Source: Desulfobacteraceae bacterium
GTDB taxonomy: Bacteria; Desulfobacterota; Desulfobacteria; Desulfobacterales; Desulfobacteraceae
Length of the DNA stretch: 11,222 nt
Direction: 5' to 3'
Assembly: GCA_003354055.1 (NCBI GenBank)
Contig: PIVQ01000177.1
Coordinates: 1 to 11,222, forward strand
Below are positions 1 to 4,598 of this stretch, in pieces (the stretch's first letter is position 1; each line of letters starts with the position of its first letter). The position numbers were made by a program, and so were the translations under genes. The notes under the pieces are model-generated. The model searched no databases and was not told the origin of the DNA. It worked only from the letters and a program-made list of their open reading frames with translations.

Positions 1-182
1 CCCCTTTCCTTTTCCAGTTCCATGGAATCCATGACAGCGCCTACACCGTCTTTACCTCTGACTTCATTGATTTGGTGGATTCTGTCCGTGTAAAAGAGAA
101 TCCTTTCAGTAAGTGTGGTTTTACCGGAATCAATGTGAGCACTGATACCGATATTTCTTACCCGTTTAAGATCTTTGATCAT
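1..182 (-). CDS. fusA: Elongation factor G, spdEFG1/mtEFG1-like, N-terminal fragment (3' end outside window)
   Basis: This is the first 60 residues of a translational GTPase that drives ribosomal translocation in the cytoplasm. The P-loop reads AHIDSGKTT (residues 15-23), followed by TERILFYT and then [22 protein letters not shown], which leads into switch I. Canonical bacterial EF-G has AHIDAGKTT and a short EVHDGAATMDWM segment. The Ser in the P-loop and the longer [15 protein letters not shown] segment are typical of the mitochondrial EFG1 type and its bacterial relatives (spdEFG1, found in spirochaetes, planctomycetes and delta-proteobacteria). The ATG at 182-180 has an AAGGA ribosome-binding site about ten bases upstream. 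Assignment to EF-G is certain; the subgroup rests on this short segment only. Confidence 0.93.
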   Translation of the reverse strand, partial: MIKDLKRVRNIGISAHIDSGKTTLTERILFYTDRIHQINEVRGKDGVGAVMDSMELEKER

Positions 183-237
183 TTTGTCTCATCCTTAGTG
201 ATAGAAAAAGTCCTTTGAAACAATAAAAAAATACGCC

Positions 238-256
238 CATTGCCAAAGGCATTGCC
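238..256. repeat. CATTGCC pair, 12-bp period, in the EF-G leader
   Basis: CATTGCC occurs at 238-244 and again at 250-256, exactly 12 bp apart. Together with the CATTGAC pair at 392-410 it flanks the proposed EF-G promoter. It lies about 80 nt downstream of the predicted transcription start. It could be an operator half-site pair or part of an RNA structure (TGCC-AAA-GGCA is a small hairpin); the function is unknown. Confidence 0.4.
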
Positions 257-336
257 ATATGTTCTTTGCTAAACTATAAGTGCGATTGTATTAGTCGAAT
301 CCTTAAGATTAATGCCTAAGTATATAAAAAAAAAGA

Positions 337-366
337 ATTATTACTCTTTTTTCCTTTATTTGTCAA
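337..366 (-). promoter_or_regulatory. Sigma-70-like promoter for the EF-G gene
   Basis: On the minus strand a perfect TTGACA (366-361) is followed after 18 bp by AATAAT (342-337), five of six matches to the -10 consensus. Transcription would begin near 330, leaving a leader of roughly 150 nt before the EF-G start codon. The region is very AT-rich, so chance -10 matches are common, but the perfect -35 at near-normal spacing supports the call. Confidence 0.55.
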
Positions 367-391
367 TAAAAAAACACTTTCTTGTTTAAGG

Positions 392-410
392 CATTGACTT
401 TTGCATTGAC
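392..410. repeat. CATTGAC pair, 12-bp period, upstream of the EF-G promoter
   Basis: CATTGAC occurs at 392-398 and 404-410, again with a 12-bp period. On the minus strand this places two GTCAATG boxes about 25-45 bp upstream of the proposed -35 element, a usual position for a regulator. The seven-base box differs by one base from the pair at 238-256. Confidence 0.4.
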
Positions 411-435
411 GACAAGGCGGTTTGTCCTGAAAATA

Positions 436-470
436 CTACAAACAGACTCATGGAGCGAGGCTGCTTGTAG
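436..470 (-). terminator. Probable intrinsic terminator of the first PEP-CTERM gene
   Basis: In minus-strand RNA, CUACAAGCAG pairs over ten bases with CUGUUUGUAG, including one G-U pair. The loop is 15 nt and the stem is followed by UAUUUUC. The hairpin starts 22 bases after the stop codon of the gene ending at 493. In plus-strand RNA the wobble becomes an A-C mismatch, so the structure suits the minus strand better. The U-tract is short, so efficiency is uncertain. Apart from this hairpin, the EF-G promoter and the two repeat pairs, nothing is seen in 183-492. Confidence 0.5.
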
Positions 471-492
471 TTGTTAAATTATATTGTAGTGC

Positions 493-1122
493 TTACTTAA
501 TGGGGGCGGGTTGAACCCTCTTCCTGGCAAAGCCGGCCAACATCAGTAACCCAATTGCGAACAATACAATGGTAGAGGGTTCGGGCACCGGGGCGGGGCC
601 GGGCGGATTGTCGGCGGTCCAGAAGCTGATGTGGGACAGGTTTTTGCCTTTACCTCTTTTATTTGTAATACCAAGGGTATCCCATAATACCTCTATATCG
701 TTTAGGTCTGTGCCGGCATAGTAGAGTTCAAACTCTTTGCCGGCTTTCAGGCTGTAATACACAGGGCCGCCGGACCATGTGTCTGTTGTTTTCCAGTTGC
801 CGGAAGTTCCTGAAAAATCCCCGTTGAAATAGGGAGAATCACTCCCCCACACAGCATCTGATTCCCATCCTCTGTCCCATTTTCCCAAATATTCAAGGTT
901 GGTAGGGACAAAGTCTGTGCCATCATATGTGTCCACTAACCAGTTGACATTAAACTCAGTATCCCGGTGGCTTTTATCACTTGTCTGTGTCTTCCAGTTG
1001 TTGTCATTCTTGAGGTCTCCGGTCTGGCCGATGAAGATTGAACCGGCCAGTGCCGTATTTATCCAGATGGATCCAACCAGGAGGATTCCGAAAATTATGG
1101 CAAAGCTTGATTTTTTTTTCAT
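493..1122 (-). CDS. PEP-CTERM sorting domain protein (exported, function unknown)
   Basis: This 209-residue secreted protein has a Sec signal peptide (MKKKSS, hydrophobic core, probable cleavage after TALA near residue 26). The mature part is rich in Gly, Trp, Asp and Thr. The C-terminus is a classical PEP-CTERM tripartite signal: VPEPS at 179-183, a hydrophobic segment, then a basic cluster (RKR). In this family an exosortase removes the C-terminal segment during export, and such proteins go with extracellular polysaccharide or biofilm matrix production. A LSHISFW motif just before the tail is often seen in these proteins. It is not clearly related to the two neighbouring PEP-CTERM proteins. 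An AAGGAG ribosome-binding site precedes the ATG, and a sigma-54 promoter about 35-50 bp upstream predicts a 23-nt leader. No exosortase gene is in the window. Confidence 0.9.
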   Translation of the reverse strand: MKKKSSFAIIFGILLVGSIWINTALAGSIFIGQTGDLKNDNNWKTQTSDKSHRDTEFNVNWLVDTYDGTDFVPTNLEYLGKWDRGWESDAVWGSDSPYFNGDFSGTSGNWKTTDTWSGGPVYYSLKAGKEFELYYAGTDLNDIEVLWDTLGITNKRGKGKNLSHISFWTADNPPGPAPVPEPSTIVLFAIGLLMLAGFARKRVQPAPIK

Positions 1123-1155
1123 GGGGTCTCCTTCTCACGTTTACCCAAATAGAGC

Positions 1156-1171
1156 AGCAAATTGGGTGCCA
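1156..1171 (-). promoter_or_regulatory. Sigma-54 (RpoN) promoter, essentially perfect
   Basis: The minus strand reads TGGCACCCAATTTGCT, which matches the sigma-54 consensus TGGCAC-N5-TTGCW at every fixed position (-24 GG, -12 GC, correct ten-base separation). The predicted start of transcription is near 1145, only about 23 nt before the ATG at 1122. Sigma-54 control through the PrsK/PrsR two-component system has been reported for PEP-CTERM genes, which fits the gene it drives. The regulator is not in this window. Confidence 0.85.
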
Positions 1172-1320
1172 TAATTCGGTTACTGGGGAAATCCATGTTC
1201 CGGGCAAGTCTAAAAATCCAGAATATGAATATAGAATTAGTACCAAAGGTTTAGTAAGAATGGTACTAAAGTATTAGTCGTCTCTCTTCTGCAAAAAAAC
1301 GGTTTTTTGTTGTGAAATTT

Positions 1321-1378
1321 GTCAATGTGCCAAAAAATGTCATTAAAGTTGCAAAAAATGTCAAGTTGCGTAAAAAAT
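1321..1378. repeat. Three iterated TGTCA...GTTGC.AAAAAA motifs, possible activator sites
   Basis: Three consecutive imperfect units start with TGTCA (the first T is at 1320) and end in an A6 run, with lengths of about 18, 21 and 19 bp. Two of them contain GTTGC and the first contains GTGCC. They lie 150-210 bp upstream of the sigma-54 promoter at 1156-1171, the distance at which enhancer-binding proteins of the NtrC class usually bind. A related GCAAAAAAAC stretch occurs at 1291-1300. Binding by a regulator is inference only; low-complexity AT-rich sequence could give a similar appearance. Confidence 0.4.
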
Positions 1379-1407
1379 AAATTATCCCGGGCATAAGTCC
1401 GGGATAA
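1370..1407 (-). terminator. Intrinsic terminator of the second PEP-CTERM gene
   Basis: A perfect nine-base stem (TTATCCCGG at 1382-1390 against CCGGGATAA at 1399-1407) with an eight-base loop is followed on the minus strand by TTTATTTTTTA. It begins about 13 bases after the stop codon at 1420. This is a textbook Rho-independent terminator and indicates that the PEP-CTERM genes on either side are separate transcription units. Confidence 0.88.
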
Positions 1408-1419
1408 ATGAGATCAATC

Positions 1420-2217
1420 TTATTGATGCTTTGTATCTTTTTGAGTTCTCTTTTTTCTGCCAACGGCAGACATGCCAAGAATACCCAGTCCAAAAAGAAG
1501 TATGGTCGACGGCTCTGGGACCGGGTTGATCGTGATGTCACCCACAATACTGATGTCGTTGGCACAGGTCTCGGCCCAGCCAAATGCCAGTTCATAGCCT
1601 TGGCCTTCTGGAATATCGAAGTCTGACAGGTTGAACCCGGAATAGATCAAAACCGTGTCCCCCCACCCGTCTTCTATGGGAGTGTCAAGGGTTTCTCTTT
1701 CAAAGGTGAGTCCTTGGTCCTCTGCATTTGTGGGATCGAACTGAACAATTTCTCCTGCTCGGTATTCACCGGCATTAAATCCAAAATCATCAGAGGTCTT
1801 TAAGTCGCCATTTGAGGTTGCATAGATTGATTGGGTTTCAGTGTCAAATACATAATTCCAACTGACGGTGTCGGGGCTGTAAAAAGAGTCTTCAGAATAG
1901 CTATCGACGCTGATAAAGAGGTCTCCATATTTAGTGCCGCGAGCGCCGGTATCATAGTCCGTGACAACGCTAGCCGAAATATCTCCTTGTTCATTAATAT
2001 CAACTATCATGCCGTCGATGTCAAATCTGTTTATTTCCCAGGATAATGACACTACATCACCAGCCACTGTCTGTCCGCCGGGTGTTGTGACGTCCTGACT
2101 GTATTTGGTCGGGCCGTCATTGCCTTTATATGTGTCTTCAATCGTCCATGTTGCCCCAAAAGTCGGGCCGGATAACAATGCCAGGGTTATTCCAATGGCA
2201 AATATCAATTTTCTCAT
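1420..2217 (-). CDS. PEP-CTERM sorting domain protein, paralog of the next gene
   Basis: This 265-residue exported protein has a signal peptide ending near TFGA (about residue 21). The mature part is acidic, and the C-terminal sorting signal comprises VPEPS at 233-237, a Gly-rich hydrophobic segment and a GRKKR basic end. The mature region shares with the gene at 2482-3222 the blocks ATW.I.DTY, TKYGDLFIS, a W.Y.FDT segment, YSGFNL.D, a G.GY.LAFGWA.TC.ND stretch and VGD, so the two arose by duplication. The single mature Cys lies in the TCANDISIVGD block near the end, a block common in PEP-CTERM proteins. GAGGAAG precedes the ATG by about six bases. A sigma-54 candidate lies upstream and a strong terminator downstream. 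The molecular role is unknown; a cell-surface or matrix protein is most likely. Confidence 0.9.
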   Translation of the reverse strand: MRKLIFAIGITLALLSGPTFGATWTIEDTYKGNDGPTKYSQDVTTPGGQTVAGDVVSLSWEINRFDIDGMIVDINEQGDISASVVTDYDTGARGTKYGDLFISVDSYSEDSFYSPDTVSWNYVFDTETQSIYATSNGDLKTSDDFGFNAGEYRAGEIVQFDPTNAEDQGLTFERETLDTPIEDGWGDTVLIYSGFNLSDFDIPEGQGYELAFGWAETCANDISIVGDITINPVPEPSTILLFGLGILGMSAVGRKKRTQKDTKHQ

Positions 2218-2283
2218 TTTTCTTCCTCATGCTTGTGTATACTGTCATTTATACTCTTTTTATAAATATACGACAAGCTTTAA

Positions 2284-2299
2284 CGCAAGTTTTAAGCCA
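2284..2299 (-). promoter_or_regulatory. Candidate sigma-54 promoter of the second PEP-CTERM gene
   Basis: The minus strand reads TGGCTTAAAACTTGCG. It keeps the essential -24 GG and -12 GC with ten bases between them, plus TGGC and TTGC, and differs from consensus at the two bases after TGGC and at the last base. The predicted start is near 2273, about 56 nt before the ATG at 2217. It is weaker than the site at 1156-1171, but its position before a gene of the same class makes it credible. Confidence 0.6.
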
Positions 2300-2404
2300 A
2301 GGTTTTTTTGCGGTAGTGGAAAAAATTAAACCAATGTTTTTTCAGTTGTTGTTTTTGTGTCAGTGAATAAGGATCGGCTCCAAAATTATTTGATCTTTTG
2401 TTTT

Positions 2405-2433
2405 CAAAATACCCAGTCTTTTAAGGGGTTTTG
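2405..2433 (-). terminator. Weak hairpin after the third PEP-CTERM gene
   Basis: CAAAA..CCC (2405-2414) can pair with GGGG-TTTTG (2425-2433), and an outer TTGATCT/AGATCAA pair flanks it with a long loop. It follows the stop codon at 2482 by about 50 bases on the minus strand, but there is no clear U-tract after the stem. It may be a poor terminator or a processing structure. Confidence 0.25.
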
Positions 2434-2481
2434 GAAATAATTTAGATCAAGTTATTTTGTAACGATTCCTAAGTGTCCGGG

Positions 2482-3222
2482 TTAACTCCTGGCAGATGTC
2501 AATTTCTTTCTGCCAACAGCAGATGCTCCCAAGAGTCCTAAGCCCAAAAGGAACATGGTTGCCGGCTCGGGAACGGGATTTGTGGATACGTCACCGACAA
2601 CAATAACGTCGTTGCCGCAGGTCATGGCCCAGCCAAATGCCAGGTCATAGCCTTTTGTAGGGTTTGTGATGCCCAAATCCGCAAGGTTGAACCCGGAATA
2701 AGTTAAGTATCCGTCTTCGGTGCTAAAGGTTCCTCTTCCAGATCCGGTGGCACCCGCATTTGCAACAAACTGAACATCTTGATTGGTCCTGTAGGAGTCT
2801 GTAGCCCAGTCGTTGCCAGAGTTGTTCGTGGCAAAGTGATCTGAGCTTTGAAAAACACCGTTGGCTGTATTGTAGATGTTTGGATCACTTGTATCAAAGG
2901 CATATTCCCAGGTAGCTGCTTGGGCGTTATAAATACTGTCTGGTGAATAATAGGCTGAGCTGATGAAAAGATCACCGTATTTTGTATTGACCGTATCCTC
3001 TACATAACCTGTTTTGACACGAACGGTTATTTCTCTGGTGGTGTCGTCAATGTCAATCAGCATGCTTTCGATGTTAAAGTCATCGAAAACACCAATCACA
3101 TCTGTATCTTGCTGTTCACCTCCTTTGCCATAGTACGTGTCAGCAATATTCCATGTGGTTGCTGTTGCTGGAGCAACTAATAAGAAAATGCTCAATCCCA
3201 TTGCCAATAAAAAGTATTTCAT
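2482..3222 (-). CDS. PEP-CTERM sorting domain protein, paralog of the previous gene
   Basis: This 246-residue exported protein has a signal peptide MKYFLLAMGLSIFLLV...ATA, cleaved near residue 22, and an acidic, Tyr/Asp/Asn-rich mature part. The C-terminal sorting signal is VPEPA at 217-221, a LLGLGLLG hydrophobic stretch and the basic GRKK. It shares long blocks with the protein at 1420-2217 (DTY.G, TKYGDLFIS, the YSPDS segment, W.Y.FDT, YSGFNLADLGI, the LAFGWAMTCGND stretch), but lacks an insert near residue 40 and is shorter. The start is set at the second of two in-frame ATGs (3222-3220). The first (3228) abuts the AAGGAGG ribosome-binding site, whereas the second is six bases from it. 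No sigma-54 promoter is visible upstream, unlike the two other PEP-CTERM genes. The function beyond export and probable exosortase processing is unknown. Confidence 0.9.
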   Translation of the reverse strand: MKYFLLAMGLSIFLLVAPATATTWNIADTYYGKGGEQQDTDVIGVFDDFNIESMLIDIDDTTREITVRVKTGYVEDTVNTKYGDLFISSAYYSPDSIYNAQAATWEYAFDTSDPNIYNTANGVFQSSDHFATNNSGNDWATDSYRTNQDVQFVANAGATGSGRGTFSTEDGYLTYSGFNLADLGITNPTKGYDLAFGWAMTCGNDVIVVGDVSTNPVPEPATMFLLGLGLLGASAVGRKKLTSARS

Positions 3223-3228
3223 TCCCAT

Positions 3229-3235
3229 CCTCCTT
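3229..3235 (-). promoter_or_regulatory. Ribosome-binding site that decides the start at 3222
   Basis: The minus strand carries AAGGAGG directly followed by ATGGGAATG. Zero spacing to the first ATG makes it a poor start, while six bases to the second is optimal. This moves the start two codons downstream of the longest reading frame. Confidence 0.75.
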
Positions 3236-3344
3236 GATTAGAGTTTAATGGTCTATTCTCCTGTTAAAAATGCTTGCTTTACTTGAATATGGTAAAACAA
3301 ACATGATGCCTTCGCTGTATAGCCCTGTGCGCTCCTTCCGATTT

Positions 3345-4316
3345 TCATTTTCTTCTTCCTTTTAAAGAAGAGGTGTCTGATTGCTTGAGTGTATGGAAAT
3401 CATGATCTGGTACTGATTTTCGTAGGCTGTCTGGATTGCCGCAAAGCTGGGTTCGAAAGTTGGGCGATATGGGGTGTATGAGCAGCTTCTTGGGGCTGGT
3501 CTTATAAGTTTTATTCTTTCTTAACAGTCCCTTGCCTGTTGTCAAGCCAAGGTCGGTCCAGTTCGCTGCAAGGTAGCTTGTACCGTTATATAGCTGAGGG
3601 TCTATAAAGGTTTCCATTAGAACCGGAGAAAATCCCCATAGCTCTTTCCAGTCATCGGCAATGCATCTGTTGACCTTTCCAAGGACATGGCTGGCCAGAT
3701 TTTTGACGTTTACCCAGGGGAAAATCAGAAAACGGGTGTTGTTGATCACCCATGGCAGGTTATGAATCCGTTGATCCGATGTCCAGCCGATCCATTTGTC
3801 ACGGCAATTGATGGCCTTGGCAGCCCCTGAAAAAAGAAGACATCCCAAAAAAATGTCTCCGGACTTGATAAAATACCGGATCCTGTATCCAAAGGGTTTT
3901 TTGTATCCAATATAATGATAGCGATCCACGTACTCATTCCAGAGCCGGATTTGGGTTCGGGTATTGGTCTGTATCAGTTCTATTGGATTTAATTTGTTGA
4001 GGCTGCATGATATTACAGGTCCGGGATCGGTCTTTTTAGAATGGGAGATAACAATGGGTTTGGGTTTGGGTTGTTGTTGTTTTGTCGGCAGTTTGAAATG
4101 ACCTTTGCCCTCAAGTGATTTGAGCATTTTTAAGCAGGCATCCAGCTTATTTGTGCCGGAAGGGGTTCGCCAGTTTAAGTGTTCGCAAATGGTTTGGGTT
4201 AACTCTTTTCTGCTCAGGCTTCCGAAAAGTTCAACCGTCTCCCGGATTTCAACAAACTCCTGGTGGGTGATAGGGCGTCCGCAACAGATTGTTACTGGCC
4301 TGTTTTGATTAAGCAT
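3345..4316 (-). CDS. Standalone DUF4338 (DruA-family) protein
   Basis: This 323-residue protein belongs to the DUF4338 family, which includes DruA of the Druantia anti-phage system and many standalone, often mobile-element-associated copies. An N-terminal helical segment (residues 15-77, with SLSRKELTQTICEHLNWRTP) looks like a DNA-binding domain, and a Gln/Lys/Pro linker follows. The core runs from about 105 to 292: LWNEYVDRYHYIGYK (125-139), WIGWTSDQR (175-183), NNTRFLIFPWV (192-202), NLASHVLG (206-213), VLMETFIDP (232-240) and SYLAANWTDLGLTTGKG (247-263). All family blocks seem present, so it is intact rather than a remnant. The biochemical activity is not established. The start at 4316 fits the family's usual N-terminus. 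An in-frame ATG at 4394 would add 26 residues that come from a repeat and has no ribosome-binding site; the site for 4316 is also weak (GAGG, 15 bases away). No druB-E-like gene or transposase is nearby. Confidence 0.85.
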   Translation of the reverse strand: MLNQNRPVTICCGRPITHQEFVEIRETVELFGSLSRKELTQTICEHLNWRTPSGTNKLDACLKMLKSLEGKGHFKLPTKQQQPKPKPIVISHSKKTDPGPVISCSLNKLNPIELIQTNTRTQIRLWNEYVDRYHYIGYKKPFGYRIRYFIKSGDIFLGCLLFSGAAKAINCRDKWIGWTSDQRIHNLPWVINNTRFLIFPWVNVKNLASHVLGKVNRCIADDWKELWGFSPVLMETFIDPQLYNGTSYLAANWTDLGLTTGKGLLRKNKTYKTSPKKLLIHPISPNFRTQLCGNPDSLRKSVPDHDFHTLKQSDTSSLKGRRK

Positions 4317-4358
4317 TGTTTTTTTTTCTGTCCTCAAACAGGTGTAGGGATTCAATGC

Positions 4359-4523
4359 TACCTTTAACAAAAGCAAAGGCGGTTGTCTACCCATTTTTTT
4401 AATGGTCCGATTGTAGGCTTACCAAAAAGGCAGCCGGTTGTTTATAGGGGATTTTATTTCTCCGAGTTTAGCCTTAACAGAACCCGAGGCGGATGTCTAC
4501 CTTTTTTTCAACTCCCCGGATTT
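4359..4523. repeat. Three degenerate tandem copies of a 55-bp unit
   Basis: Units at 4359-4413, 4414-4468 and 4469-4523 align without gaps at an exact 55-bp period. By hand count the matches are 38/55 (first and third), 33/55 (first and second) and 31/55 (second and third). The best-conserved part is the first 31 bases of each, including TTA.CA.AA, AG.CGG.TGT and TA at the end. Each first half holds a short palindromic tendency (CCTTT...AAAGG in copy 1, GCCT...AGGC in copy 3). The array fills the divergent gap between the DUF4338 gene and the TPR-SPOR gene, just upstream of the latter's putative promoter. Confidence 0.75.
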
Positions 4524-4532
4524 ACATTTTTG

Positions 4533-4561
4533 TTGTATTTGAGCAGGGCATTTATTATACA
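4533..4561 (+). promoter_or_regulatory. Putative sigma-70 promoter of the TPR-SPOR operon
   Basis: TTGTAT (4533-4538) and TATACA (4556-4561) are separated by 17 bp, and transcription would start near 4568. That gives a leader of about 30 nt before the TTG at 4599 and excludes any start further upstream. The -35 is weak (three of six) and the -10 fair (four of six). Confidence 0.45.
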
Positions 4562-4584
4562 AGACCCAATTCACCGTATAGCAA

Positions 4585-4591
4585 AAGGGAG
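4585..4591 (+). promoter_or_regulatory. Ribosome-binding site supporting a TTG start at 4599
   Basis: AAGGGAG lies seven bases before TTG at 4599. Translation from this TTG begins with a typical signal peptide (Met-Lys-Asn, then a hydrophobic core), whereas the longer frame from 4383 encodes the 55-bp repeat units and has no credible site. Confidence 0.75.
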
Positions 4592-4598
4592 TTCCTGT

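Noticed and set aside
1291..1314. A-rich/T-rich inverted repeat (CAAAAAA...TTTTTTG) as a terminator
   Set aside because: The stem is almost all A-T and thermodynamically weak; it lies beyond the strong terminator at 1370-1407 and is better seen as low-complexity sequence.
899..2046. Several plus-strand open frames of 70-90 codons opposite the PEP-CTERM genes
   Set aside because: They are antisense shadows without ribosome-binding sites or recognisable products.
3229..3450. Sigma-54 promoter for the third PEP-CTERM gene
   Set aside because: No GC-N10-CC arrangement resembling the consensus was found on the plus strand of this stretch, nor a convincing sigma-70 pair.
3240..4410. Complete insertion sequence around the DUF4338 gene
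   Set aside because: No terminal inverted repeats could be found next to the 10-bp direct repeats, and DUF4338 is not itself shown to be a transposase.
4383..4598. Extension of the TPR-SPOR frame 72 codons upstream to an alternative start
   Set aside because: It translates the 55-bp repeats, has no ribosome-binding site, puts 72 residues before a clear signal peptide and lies upstream of or across the putative promoter.
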